From NCBI RefSeq assembly GCF_002234675.1, contig NC_019862.2, forward strand, positions 30,696,389 to 30,760,388: a stretch of DNA of 64,000 nucleotides, in the 5' to 3' direction. The position numbers and the translations under genes were made by a program. How positions within the stretch are numbered: the stretch's first letter is position 1; each line of letters begins with the position of its first letter. Shown here piece after piece: positions 29,095 through 41,093 of the stretch. The stretch comes from Oryzias latipes (Eukaryota > Chordata > Actinopteri > Beloniformes > Adrianichthyidae). The notes below the pieces were generated by a model. It searched no databases. It saw only the letters and a list, made by a program, of their open reading frames with translations, and was not told the DNA's origin.

Positions 29095-29135
29095 AAGCCT
29101 CACAGACGCAAAAAGGTTTTGCGTCTGTGAGGCTT
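29095..29135. repeat. 19-bp perfect inverted repeat with 3-nt loop
   Basis: The arm AAGCCTCACAGACGCAAAA at 29095-29113 pairs exactly with 29117-29135. It could form a strong hairpin or cruciform. No transposon ends, RNA family or gene is associated with it. Confidence 0.85.
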
Positions 29136-31100
29136 TTTATCAGGAGGAAAATGTTTACAAAGAAAATGGACAGAGGAATGTTGGCCATGATATTAGAAAA
29201 TATCAATCATCCTTTTCTTTGGACTACATTTTTTGCTATATTTGTAATGAATTTACAACAAATGCTTTCCTGATTACATTTTCTGAGTGACCCTGCAACA
29301 GTCGCTCTACACTCCCACCGACAAACCTTTTGTTGAAGTACTTTTCTTCCGAGGACGTATTGATCCTCTGATTTTTGGAAATCTCTAACTGTGATTTGCC
29401 CAGTCGACCACAGGGGGCAGTAAAGCAGCAGGCAGAAATTGTGTAATTGTTGTGACTGCTGTGATTTTTACGAGACATAAATCTGAAATTTTGGGGATTT
29501 TGGGGTATTTGTAGTCAGCAGCAGTGGATGCAGTTTAGTTTTCTCCAGACAGGACACTGCTGTGGAGGTTTGCTAGTTGTGTAAATAAAACGTACTTATT
29601 TGTTAACATGGAGAACATCGTTATTAACAAAACTCATCATAAAGTTAGTTTTGTCTTAGATTGGCCAAATTTCTGCTGAGAAAAACATTTCTGTGTTTAG
29701 TTCTGTGTAGAGAAGGTGCAGTTTGGGGAATACGTTCATTTTGATGCAGTTTTTCCATTTAATTTCACATAAAAACGCCTCTTCGATGCGTTTCCATGAG
29801 GCACTTCTACTACTTTTCGGGAATTGAGAAGCTCTTGCAGAGCTTTGCAAAAATGTGCAAATCCGCCCAGTATGGCCCCTTTGTAGTCAAGTACATAAAT
29901 TTGCCTCACAATATATTTTATTAAACCCATCACACCTGATTAGACTAAAGGTTTTGAAGATATTGAACTTTGGAAAAACACTTAAAATGAGTACACTGGC
30001 AGAGCAGCTCTAGAAGCGCCGGTCACCTCTAATGGAAGAAAATATTACTTTGGACATGCAGTTAGGCCAACAAAAGCCTACTTAAGTACCTGTGGTTCAA
30101 AATATTTAAAAATGAACAAATTATCCTTTAGCCCCTGGAAAACTGGAAAAAGTCAGGAATGTCCAGACAACAAGGCTACAACATGCCCCCTTTGGAATCC
30201 TGGATATGAAAATATGCAGTCCGCACTAAGGGGGTTTGAGCCTGTGTGTGTCAACGTGCGTGCGTGTGTGTGGATGTGTGCACAGCGGGTGTCTGGTTAA
30301 GCGTTCGGGAGTTTGACCCTCCAAATCGGGCTGGAATCTCAGCTGCAAAAACATACCTTTCAGATGACTACAGGTCTGCCTACGAGCCAGATTCGGTTTG
30401 GACATACCTTTGCAGTCATTGAAAAATCCTGCAACAACAAGCAACCACACCCCCGCTCATCTGTTTCAATGCTCTGCTTTGTTTTCATCATGTAAGACTG
30501 AATCTTTCCTTCTCACATGATTCGATGCGTATTTCCATAGACGGTCCACCAATCGATACATAAGCGATTTACCTGTGGCGACACGATACAGTCCAATTAT
30601 TGTACCTAAATTGATGCAATCTAGGAATTTATTATCCATTTGACTATTAAAAGTGCTCTCTTATTTTTCTTCCTGGCACTTTTGATTTTAAGAAACAAAA
30701 ACCAAATGTCTGAAACAACAGCTTCAAACATTTCAACCTGCTGTTTTTGGTCTTTTAGACTGTTTTGTTCTTTGTGGTTAAAAACGATTGTCATTTTAAT
30801 TTATCCAGGTACTGTTTGCAGTGCTGTTTATCAAATGTTTAGTGAATACTGGTCACATTATTAAATTTCTGTTTACACTACATGTACATAAAAAGGTAAA
30901 GAGAGTAGAGTTATTTACTTCCCGTTCAATTTTATACCTCTATACCAACATAACATCATTCGTAAAGGTGGTTTTCATCCGACATCACTGTTACTTCCTG
31001 TGTTCGATTGATTTTTTTCAAAACACATCTGTATCTTTTACATCCCTTTTGCAAAAATGACTCAAGTTTTTCATGGGTTAAAATAAAGAAACCTCAATTT
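29136..31100. other. Intergenic, nothing recognised
   Basis: A+T-rich sequence with a short GT-rich patch at 30239-30280. No supported exon. Confidence 0.5.
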
Positions 31101-31104
31101 TAGT

Positions 31105-31475
31105 CTGGGACTGAACAATAGTGTAGTGGTTAGCACGCCTGCCTCACAGAGAGATGCCCTGGTTCAAATCCCAGTCTTTTCTGTGTGGACTTTGGAAGCT
31201 CTCCTCATGCAGACATGGGTTTTCTCTGGACACTCCTTTTTCCACCCTCAGTGCAAAAACATGCTTCATTAGATAACTGATGAATCTGAATTGTCCTCAG
31301 GTCTGAATTTGTGATTGTGTTGCCCTGTAACACACTGGCAACCTGTCCAGGGTGTACCCATCTTCATCCAGCAGTAGTTGGGATAATAGTGTCCCCCTAA
31401 GAGGATTAAGCAGGTTTGGATGGAGCTTTAGGCTGTAGTGATTGTAAATTCTTAATATTATAGCAAGATAAAGAG
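31105..31475 (+). mobile_element. tRNA-derived SINE
   Basis: The head resembles a tRNA with a box-A-like TAGTGGTTAGCACG and a box B GGTTCAAATCC at 31161-31171. It is followed by the conserved SINE body (CTGTGTGGACTTTGG, CATGGGTTTTCTC, AACACACTGGCAACCTGTCC, GGGTGTACCC). This fish SINE body is familiar, but the family name was not fixed. Transcription would be by RNA polymerase III from the internal promoter. Confidence 0.8.
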
Positions 31476-32219
31476 CTCAAAAAGCACAATATAAATAGAT
31501 TAAATGTCCTTTAAATACAAAAAACGTCATGTTTAAGGAGAAAACATACTTGCTTTTGCCCACATTTGCTAAGAGGATGACGTGACCGCTGAAGTCTCCT
31601 GTGGGAATGATGAGTTGATCCCGCTCGGCTGGATGTTAAGGCCTCCTGGAGATGTCAGAAGCTCAGCTCTCTCAGTTGGTTAATGCAGCCAGAGAGATGT
31701 TTGCTAACTGAGAGGGATTTTAGGGGGACAAAATGCCAGGGGGGCAAATACTTGATATAATCTTTAATAAGGGCAAAAGGGGAGCAAACAAGTGATGTGG
31801 AATGCAACTCCAAAAAAAAAAGTCTCTACATGGCGCACTGATCTTTAGAATAAATGCATCTGGATCACAAACATTGGGTTTGAAATTGCATGAGAATGTT
31901 CTGATGTTGCCCAGAACATTGATGTGATAGCAAAGAGTTTATTCAAAGCTCCACGCTTTTAAAACAAACACCTTCACTTGGCGATTCCATCTGTCGGCTC
32001 TTCCTTCAATCAACTGTAAAAACTGAATCTTAAAGTAAAAAGAACCTTTTGTTTAAAAAAATTGACCAGCAAAATAAGCAACCTTTTCTCACAGTGTAAA
32101 ATTGCTCTTATTGGCATTAAAAGCATGATAATAGTAGCCATGGTAGAATTTATTTTGAATATATTACATTAAAAAATGTAGGAATTTGCTGTGTCTTTTT
32201 ACTTGAACTTCAGTGGAAA
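31476..32219. other. Intergenic, nothing recognised
   Basis: No supported features; A+T-rich. Confidence 0.5.
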
Positions 32220-32317
32220 CTCTTATAAAGTATATTTCTGATCTTAGCAATATTCCGCAGGTGAACTGCCTTTTTTCACCTGCGGAATATTGCTAATATC
32301 AGAAATATACTTTCTAA

Positions 32318-32815
32318 GAGTGATGTTGAAAAACTCATCCATGCATTTGTTACATCGAGGCTGGATTACTGTAACTCCTTGTTAGCGTGTCCTAAGAGTT
32401 CCTTAATAAGTCTCCAGCTTGTTCAGAACGCAGCTGCTAGATTGTTAGCAGGAACCAGCAGAAGAGATCACATCACTCCTGTGTTGGTTTCACTCCATTG
32501 GCTCCCAGTTGATTCTAGAATCAAGTTCAAGATCCTCCTGTTAACCTATAAGGCCTTACATGGAATGGCCCCGTCCTATATTAAGGACCTCATAGTCCCT
32601 TACCATCCAATGAGAACACTTCACTCACTAAATGCAGGACTGCTTGTGGTTCCTAGAATTAGTAAAAGTACGGTTTGAGGTAGAGCGTTTAGCCACCAAG
32701 CCCCTGTTTTATGGAATAAACTCCCAGCTCATGGAAGAGAGGCCGACTCAGTTTCTACATTCAAAGTTAGACTGAAAACATTCCTCTGTGGACAGGATTA
32801 TTGTCAGACTAGTTA
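32318..32815 (+). pseudogene. Reverse transcriptase C-terminal remnant (L2 LINE)
   Basis: The open frame runs from the foldback to the stop TGA at 32676. A homologous reading continues in frame after it, so a point mutation truncated the ORF. The catalytic part of the reverse transcriptase and the endonuclease are missing because of 5' truncation. Confidence 0.85.
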
Positions 32816-33044
32816 GTATTCAGAGATTATTTAACTTAATGTGTTTAAATTAAACTTAATAACAAAAACTATTTGTTTTTAGTAGGCTGCTAGAAGTTGA
32901 AACTGGGGTAACTATGGTGCACTGGGGTTCTGTCCTCTTTTCTCATCTACTTCTACCCTCCTTCTCTTCTCTGTTCTTGATCATTTAGTTCTTCATGCCT
33001 CTGTTTGGTGCAGTGATTCATGTACTGTCCCTCTTTACTGCTTC

Positions 33045-33612
33045 CAGATTCCTTTTAATGATACTACTTAACTTGCTCCAAAAAAATTGATAAGTTGAGT
33101 TATGATTTTTCCTAATGCAACATAATTTTGCACATATTTTTAACTTTTGATACTTGATCAAATTTTGCTATGGAAATTTCTGAAACAGTGTTATGTCTAT
33201 TTTACTGATATAGTATTATTTTGTCATCATAACAATGACTTTTATAAGTAACATAATTTGCATATATTTTGGATACTTCATTGCCATGTTGATTTTTAAA
33301 AGTTATTTTTTACAAAATAATTGAAGTAATTTTATTTGTCATGTGCTTTATTGATACTTCAAGATTCTTAATCCTGTCTGATAAAAGCTAGGGACCGGAT
33401 ATTGATAAACCATGTCATAAAATGGTTACAGTATAACGGGGTGGGATTATATAAATTCGCGTCCTTCCAGTCCCTTTCAAGCAATATTTATTAATATGTC
33501 TAATTATCCTAAGTTTGATTAGTTATTGTATGAATGTATAACTGATGATTGTATTGCTGTTGTGTATTATTTCTATTTGATTGCTTGAAATAAACCATTT
33601 CAAATCAAATTC
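33045..33612 (+). mobile_element. LINE 3' fragment inserted in the L2 3' UTR
   Basis: This interrupts text that is continuous in the 25985-26645 L2 copy. It ends in an (AAATC)n-type tail (CAAATCAAATTCAAATCAAATC) after GCTTGAAATAAACCATTTC. The same 3' end occurs inverted at 59955-60215 (ATTTGAAATGGTTTATTTCA, CCATTTTATGACATAAAG). No coding sequence remains. Confidence 0.65.
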
Positions 33613-33881
33613 AAATCAAATCAGTTGGCTCATCCGTGCTCCTGTACCTGGCCGTGTACCTCGTCTTTGCTCCTGCTCTGACATCTGGCTGTGGATCCTG
33701 TCTCCAGCTCGACTCGCCCCCCTGACTGTCCCCCCAACTCCGTCTGGATGAAGCTCGTCTGCTGGACTTTAAATATGTAGTTGTAGAGTTAGATAAGTTA
33801 GTTCTTCTAGAGTTCTGGTAAATCACCTGTCCATCCTGGGGAGGATCCCTCCTTCATGTGGACACCCCTGAGGTTTCTTCC

Positions 33882-33917
33882 TTTTTTTTTTTTTTTTTTT
33901 TTGGGGGGGGGGGGGGG
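33882..33917 (+). repeat. Poly-T / poly-G tract
   Basis: About 20 T followed directly by about 16 G inside the L2 3' UTR. It is likely hypervariable and an assembly-error hotspot. Confidence 0.9.
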
Positions 33918-34135
33918 TGTCTAAGGGCAGGGATGCCCAGTTTAGTTTAGTCAGTTTGTTAGTTTAATTTAGTATTTTCCTATTGAATTCTATGTTTAAC
34001 TTTTTCAGTTACCGATACGAAGCCCATTGTTGTGCATTTGGGCTATGCAAATAAAATTGAATTGAATTGAATTGAAAATTGAATTAAAATGCAAATAAAA
34101 TTGAATTGAATTGAATTGAAAATTGAATTAAAATA

Positions 34136-34998
34136 ACAAAAAGAGGAAAAGCTTCATGTCTTATTGTGAGATTTTGATAAGCAGATTGCCTTTATTAACT
34201 GCCAAGTAAATGATTGTTTAATCGCATCAGTCTATATTTTACTATGAATGGGTGCATGTTCCCTGGTTCCAGTGTAGCATTCCTCTGTTGGGAGTTGTTG
34301 GCTGAAGAGGCTTTTATTTTGATAGCCGTGCTGCAAAAGCTCAGGGTCTGGACTGAGTGTGGAGACAGAAACTGGACCCTCTGGATGTGTTTACCTGTGC
34401 TGCCAGGTGTAGCAACACGTTTGAGTCCGACACATTCCTTTTTCTCAGCTAATGAGTAATTGAAGGATCAATATTTTTCTTAATCCATAAAAATTCTGCT
34501 TTTTGTTAAATGTGAGAATTAAGCAAACTCTACTGAGATTCGACAGGCACCAACATAAAACCCATCTCTATTTACTAGAGATGGGTTTTATACTGTTCTG
34601 TAACGTCTCAGCTTAAGGAGGAACTGAAACTCAGCCTCAAACAGCGACCATGTGTGAGATCACACAGCTTTAAGTTGGTAGACAACTGAGGAACAGATGG
34701 AGCCGGTTACACGCAAACCTGAGGCGTTGTATGATCTCGGTGCCTGCGTGTTTTCTGGATAACTCTCCCACTAAAGACATTAAAACAACCGTCCCCCACA
34801 TATCAAACAAGGTCGTTTAGAAGTCTAGGAAAATGAACATCAAATGGAGCAATCAAAGAAAATCAATGCACAAAAACAAAGCATACTGCACTGCACTAAT
34901 ACAGGGAAATGAAAGAGAACGGAAAGAAGAAAGCTTGTTTTTCTGCCCCTTTACCTTTTATGGACATTTTAGGGGAAAAAAAGAAAAGTAACATTTTA
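34136..34998. other. Intergenic, one hairpin, otherwise nothing
   Basis: A 16-bp perfect inverted repeat with a 5-nt loop lies at 34555-34591 (ATAAAACCCATCTCTA arm). No gene. Confidence 0.55.
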
Positions 34999-35081
34999 TA
35001 CATATATATATATATACAAAAAAAAAAAAAAAACGCCCCTCTCACCCTCCGCGGGTGGTTTCTCCTCCAAGCTCGGGTCCT

Positions 35082-37630
35082 CTACCAGAGGCCTGGGAGC
35101 TTGAGGGTCCTGCGCAGTATCTTAGCTGTTCCTAGCACTGCGCTTTTCTGGACTGAGAGGTCTGAGGTCTTTCCAGGTATCTGTTGTAGCCACTCCTCCA
35201 GCTTGGGGGTTACTGCCCCGAGTGCTCCAATTACCACAGGCACCACTGTCACCTTTACTTTCCATGCTTTCTCCAGTTCTTCTCTGAGTCCCTGGTATTT
35301 CTCCAGTTTCTCATGTTCCTTCTTCCTGATGTTCCCATCGCTTGGCACTGCCACATCCACCACAACGGCTTTCCTCTGTTCTTTATCCACCACTACAATG
35401 TCTGGTTGGTTTGCCATTACCATCCTATCAGTCTGGATCTGGAAGTCCCACAGGATCTTTGCCCTCTCATTCTCTACCACCTTCGGAGGTGTTTCCCATT
35501 TTGACCTTGGGGTTTCCAGTTCATATTCTGCACACATGTTCCTGTATATTATTCCAGCCACTTGATTGTGGCGCTCCATGTATGCTTTCCCTGCCAGCAT
35601 CTTACACCCTGCAGTTATGTGCTGGATTGTTTCAGGGGCCTCTTTGCACAGCCTACACCTTGGGTCTTGTCTGGTGTGGTAGATCTGAGCCTCTATTGCT
35701 CTGGTGCTCAGGGCTTGTTCCTGGGCTGCCAGGATGAGTGCTTCGGTGCTGTCCTGTAGGCCAGCCCTTTCTAGCCATTGGTAGGACTTCTTGATATCAG
35801 CCACTTCAGTTATGGTCCGGTGGTACATCCCATGCAGGGGTTTGTCCTCCCATGAGGATCTGTCCTCCAGCACTGTATCCTCTGCTCTCCATTGCCTGAG
35901 ACATTCACTGAGCACACTGTCAGTTGGGGCCTTGAGCTTGATGTACTCATGGATCTTGGATGTTTCATCCTGGATAGTGGCTTCTACGCTCACTAGTCCT
36001 CGGCCTCCTTCCTTGCGGCTAGCATACAGTCTCAGGGTGTTGGATTTGGCATGGAATCCTCCATGCATGGTGAGGAGCTTTCGTGTTTTAACATCCGTGG
36101 TCTGTATCTCTTCCTTTGGCCATCTTATTATTCCTGCAGGGTATCTGATAACTGGCAGTGCGTAGCTGTTAATTGCCCGGGTCTTATTTTTGCCATTGAG
36201 CTGGCTTCTTAGGACTTGCCTTACTCGTTGGAGGTATTTAGCTGTTGCAGCTTTCCTTGTTGCCTGCTCCAGGTTGCCATTTGCCTGTGGAATTCCAAGG
36301 TACTTGTAACTGTCCTCGATGTCTGCTATTGTTCCTTCTGGGAGTGAGACCCCCCCTGTGTGGACTACCTTGCCTCTCTTTGTCACCATCCGGCTGCATT
36401 TCTCGAGCCCGAATGACATCCCAATGTCAGTACTGTAGATCCTGGTGGTGTGGATCAGGGAGTCAATGTCACGCTCGCTCTTAGCATATAGCTTGATGTC
36501 ATCCATGTAGAGGAGGTGACTGATGTTGGCCCCATTTCTGAGTCGGTATCCATAGCCAGTCTTGGTGATTATTTGACTGAGGGGGTTGAGACCTATGCAG
36601 AACAGCAGTGGGGACAGAGCATCACCTTGGTATGTCCCACATTTGATGGACACTTGTGCAAGTGGCTTCCCATTGGCTTCAAGGGTGGTTTTCAACAGCT
36701 TCATTGAGTTTCCTATGAAGGCTCTTAGAGTCCTGTTGATGTTGTACAGCTCCAAGCATTCAGTGATCCATGTGTGTGGCATTGAGTCATAGGCCTTCTT
36801 GTAATCAATCCAGGCTGTGCACAGGTTGGTGTGTCGTGACTTGCAGTCTTGGGCAACTGTTCTGTCGACCAGGAGTTGGTGTTTGGCTCCTCTGGAGTCT
36901 CTACCAATGCCCTTCTGTGTGTTACTCATGAATTGATCCATGTGCCTGTTTATCTTGGTTGCAATGATGCCTGACATGAGCTTCCATGTTGGGGAGAGAC
37001 AGGTTATTGGCCGGTAGTTGGATGGGATTGCACCCTTTGAGGGATCCTTCTGGATCAGGATCGTTCGCCCTTCCGTTAGCCATTCGGGGTGAGTCCCATC
37101 TCTAAGCAGCTGGTTCATTTGTGCTGCCAGGCGCTCGTGGAGTGCGGTAAGCTTCTTTAGCCAGTAGGCATGTATCATGTCAGGGCCCGGTGCTGTCCAG
37201 TTCTTCATACCTGAGACTCTTTCTTGGATGTCAGCCACTGTGATGGTTACTGGATTCTGTTCAGGGAGGTTGCTATGTTCTTTTCTCAGAGAGACCAGCC
37301 ACTGGGCATTGCTGTTATGTGCTGTCTCTTTCTCCCATATACTTTTCCAGTACTGTTCAGTTTCCAGCCTTGGTGGGTCTGCTCGGCTGTTTTGACCCTG
37401 CCACTGAGCGTACACTTTTGCAGGTTGAGTTGCGAAGAGCCTGTTTATTCGTCTGGCTTCATTGTCTCTTGTGTACCTCTTTAGGCGGCTGCTCAAGGCT
37501 AGGAGCCTTTGTTTGGCAGTTTCCAGTGCTTCAGGTATGGACATCTGGCTGTATCTCTTAGGTACTTGCTTTCTCATTGTACCTCTTTTAGCCTCTGTCA
37601 GCTTACTCACATCCTTCCGAGTTGCCTTGA
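35082..37630 (-). CDS. LINE reverse transcriptase / restriction-like endonuclease (C-terminal part of polyprotein)
   Basis: About 849 residues, open without a stop. Reverse transcriptase landmarks are NYRPITCLSPTWKLMSGI, AWIDYKKAYDSMPH, GTYQGDALSPLLFCIGLNPL and the catalytic YMDDIKLYAKS. Downstream is a thumb region (KYLGIPQANGN), a Cys/His motif (CRLCKEAPETIQHITAGC), and the PD-(D/E)XK-type endonuclease signature (PDIVVVDKEQRKAVVVDVAVP). This order is characteristic of R2/R4-type LINEs that cleave specific or simple targets. The frame is entered from upstream through the insertion site, so the apparent start at 37610 (GTG) is not a true start. Catalytic residues look intact. Confidence 0.85.
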
Positions 37631-37631
37631 T

Positions 37632-40600
37632 TTGAACAACATTCGGCGAGGATGGCGGCGCGAACGCATCGCGAGGCTCAGCGTCTCTCCAGTTTTTGCA
37701 ATTTTGCAGTATTATTCTTGCTCATTTCGGGTCTGTTCGTACTGAACAGCTTTGCTTTAACATCATACACTCGACACGAGCTTTTGGATATCGGTGAGGA
37801 CTTTACCAGCAGCTTTATCACCAATCTTCGACTCATCCCTGAGATCGCTAGAACAACCGAGTCTTCGCACTCTACCCGGCCGGGCGGAAGTGCTCGCAGG
37901 CGGCGTCGGGATCGTAAACAAAGGCGGGGGAAGCGCGGAGGCGTAAGAGCCAAGCTAAAGCTAACACCGGCTCTCTTTACCCAGCATCTTCCTCGCTAAT
38001 GTGCGGTCACTGGTGAACAAAATGGATGAGTTACGACTCCGGATCACCCACAGTAAGAGACTTATGGACTGCAATGTCATGGTTTTCACAGAAACATGGC
38101 TACACAACGACGTACCCAACAATGCTATTGAGCTAGCAGGACGCTACATGCTCCGGGCAGATAGAACAGCAGATGACTCCGGCAAGACAAGAGGTGGTGG
38201 ATTGTGCATTTATGTCAACAAAGCTTGGTGTACAGACACTGTCATTGTTGGAAGACACTGCTCAGCTAACCTAGAGTTTCTCATGGTTAAATGTAGACCT
38301 TTTTATCTGCCACGGGAGTTCACTTCCACCATAATAACTGCAGTCTATATTGCACCGGATGCTAATGCCAAGCTTGCTTTGAACGAACTTCATGCAGCCA
38401 TTAGTAAACAACAGACTGCTCACCCAGAGGCTGCTTTTATTGTTGCGGGTGATTTTAATCACTGCAAATTAAAAACAGTACTCCCCAAATTTCACCAGCA
38501 TGTTTCCTGCCACACCAGAGGAGACAAAACTTTGGATCATGTTTATACAAATATCAATGGAGCTTACATCGCGAACCCCCTCCCCCACCTCGGACAGTCT
38601 GATCACCTTTCTTTGTTTCTCACCCCTAAGTATTCACCCCTCATCAACCGTGTGAAGCCATCAGTGAAGACCATCAAAGTATGGCCAACTGAAGCAGACT
38701 CTTTACTTCAAGACAAGTTTCAACACACCGACTGGAGCATGTTTGCTTCACAGGCTGCCTGTGGCTCTCACACGGACATTGATATCTACACCTCCTCTGT
38801 ACTGGATTACATCAACTCCACCATTGACAGTGTAACAACAGAAAAACAGATAACAACGTACCCTAATCAGAAGCCATGGATGAACAAGGAGGTTCGACTC
38901 CTGCTGAAAGACCGCAACGCTGCCTTCAGGTCAGATGACGCTCAGGCCTACAGTAAATCCAGGGCTAACCTGAAAAGGGGCATCAAAAAGGCCAAGTACT
39001 GCTACAAGCTGAAGGTAGAGGAACACTTTTCCAACTCCGACCCCCGACGCATGTGGCAGGGCATCCAGATCATCAGTGACTACAAGTCAAGCAACTGCAC
39101 ACCAACAGTCATGGACGTCTCCTTCCTTAACGAGCTAAATGACTTTTATGCTCGCTTCAACAGCGACAGCAAGGGGACGGCCACCAAAATCTCACCCTCA
39201 GCAGACCACCAACCCCTTAAACTCACCCCCTCAGATGTCCAAACTGCACTGAGCCGGACCAACGCACGCAAGGCTGCTGGCCCGGATGGCATTCCTGGAC
39301 GTGTGCTTAGGGCATGTGCAGAGCAGCTTGCAGGGGTCTTCACAGACATTTTCAACCTGTCCCTCTCCCAGGCAACTGTGCCAACATGTTTTAAGTCCAC
39401 ATCCATTGTGCCAGTACCGAAACACTCCTCCCCAACGTGCCTGAATGACTATCGCCCCGTGGCACTCACACCCATCGTTATGAAGTGCTTCGAGCGACTG
39501 GTCCTAGCACACCTCAAAGACTGCCTCCCACCCACACTGGACCCACACCAATTTGCCTACCGCAGAAATAGGAGCACAGAGGATGCAGTATGCACAGTGC
39601 TGCACTCTGCACTCACACACCTGGACAATAACAACACATATGTTAGGATGTTGTTTGTTGACTTCAGCTCAGCATTTAACACCGTCATTCCCTCCAAGCT
39701 GACCACAAAACTTGGAGACCTGGAAATCAACACCTCCCTCTGCAACTGGATTATGGACTTTCTGACCAACAGGCCTCAGCATGTTCGGTCAGGTCACACC
39801 CACTCCACCACCATCACACTTAATACTGGCGTACCACAGGGCTGTGTGCTGAGCCCATTCCTCTACTCTCTTTACACCCACGACTGCAAGCCCGTGCATG
39901 GAACCAACTCCATCATTAAGTTTGCAGATGACACCACGGTGATTGGCCTCATCAGTGACAATGATGAGACTGCCTACAGGGAAGAGGTACAGCACCTGGC
40001 CACATGGTGTGCTGACAATAACCTGCTCCTCAACACCAACAAGACCAAGGAGCTCATTGTGGACTTCAGGAAGAAGAATGGAAGCACTCATGACCCCATC
40101 CACATTAACGGGATGGTTGTTGAACGTGTTTCCAGCTTCAAGTTCCTGGGAACCACCATCTCGGAGGACCTGTCCTGGGCCACAAACACCTCCAGCCTGG
40201 TCAAGAAGGCTCACCAGCGCCTTTTCTTCCTCAGGACACTGAAGAAGAACCAGCTGTCTTCATCCATCCTGGTGAACTTTTACCGGTGTGCGATCGAGAG
40301 CACCCTAACAGGTTGCATCTCAGTCTGGTACGGGAACTGCTCAGTGGCTGACCGCAAGGCACTGCAGAGGGTGGTGAAAACTGCCCAGCGCATCACAGGG
40401 ACACCACTTCCTGCTCTTGAGGACATCCAGAGGAAACGCTGTCTACGTCGAGCTCGCAGCATTCTCAAGGACTCCTCTCACCCTGACCACGGACTGTTTA
40501 ACCTCCTCCCCTCCGGGAGGCGTTTCAGGAGCCTCCGGACAAGGACCACAAGATTCAGGAACAGCTTTTTCCCTAAAGCTGTCTCCTTGCTGAACTCTTC

Positions 40601-41091
40601 CCTCTGACACCCCTAAAACACCCCCCCCCCCCACACACACACCACCATAGACTCCTCCCCCCCTCTTCAACACTCTGAATCATTTATTTATTCACAACAA
40701 GCAAAAACAGTAACTTATTACTTGCACTACTGTCTGTTCATCCAGGAACACTGTATAATCCATCTGCACATTGTAATATTTTCTATGCACTTTACTGTCC
40801 ATTGCAATACTGTAAATTATGTTCATAGTTCTGCCTATAGTGTTCATACCCTTTTACATAGCCCATCTGTATAGTATATTCATAGTACACCTATCTGTAT
40901 ATCGTGCTTATAGTATTAATATCTGTAAAGTATGTCCATAATACTAACCTGTATAGTTATTGTACATCCTATAGAACTTTATTCTGTACTTACTGCTTAT
41001 TGCACTTCTGGTTAGATGCCAACTGCATTTCGTTGCCTTGTACCTACATGTGCAGTGACAATAAAGTTGAATCTAATCTAATCTAATCTAA
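37632..41091 (+). mobile_element. Near full-length APE-type LINE (CR1/L2/Rex1 group) nested in the R2-type LINE
   Basis: It starts at GAGGATGGCGGCGCG, a common 5' end of fish LINEs. It carries an almost intact long ORF and a 3' UTR with AATAAA at 41060-41065, and ends in (TCTAA)4 at 41071-41091. It lies in opposite orientation to its host element and splits the host ORF. A target duplication is at most 3 bp (AAC). The clade was not resolved beyond the apurinic-endonuclease LINE group. Confidence 0.85.
37652..40607 (+). pseudogene. LINE endonuclease-reverse transcriptase ORF, apparently one frameshift
   Basis: The first part, from ATG 37652, runs in one frame to a stop at about 37997. The second, 38001-40607 (868 residues), is in another frame. 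The second frame can be read back to about 37980, so a single small indel near 37950-37980 separates them. Endonuclease landmarks are VMVFTETWLHNDVP, AFIVAGDFNH and LGQSDHLSLFL. Reverse transcriptase landmarks are RKAAGPDGIPGRVLR, FVDFSSAFNTVIPSKL, TGVPQGCVLSPFLYSLYTHD and FADDTTVIG, with a C-terminal region ending PSGRRFRSLRTRTTRF. All catalytic motifs are present. Confidence 0.85.
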
Positions 41092-41093
41092 CC

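Larger units (their letters stand above)
32220..34135 (+). mobile_element. L2/Maui-type LINE, 5'-truncated, interrupted in its 3' UTR
   Basis: Encodes the C-terminal part of an L2-type reverse transcriptase polyprotein (FVTSRLDYCNSLLACPKS, LVQNAAARLLAGTSRRDHI, LHWLPVDSRIKFKILLLTYK, LHGMAPSYIKDL). The frame is cut by a stop at 32676-32678 and reads on as GRAFSHQAPVLWNKLPAH to about 32815. The 3' UTR is split by an insertion at about 33045-33612 and then resumes to an (ATTGA)n tail at 34050-34130, which is duplicated in tandem. The 5' end is a 46-bp foldback (32220-32320). The element is inactive. Confidence 0.85.

Noticed and set aside
29095-29137. Hairpin followed by T-rich sequence as a rho-independent terminator
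   Set aside because: The window is vertebrate nuclear DNA and no bacterial-type transcription unit is present.
31105-31180. Functional tRNA gene
   Set aside because: It has only the Pol III boxes and is joined to a SINE body; no complete cloverleaf.
34909-35565. 218-residue plus-strand open frame
   Set aside because: Antisense of the R2-type LINE ORF and its poly(A)/(AT)n flank.
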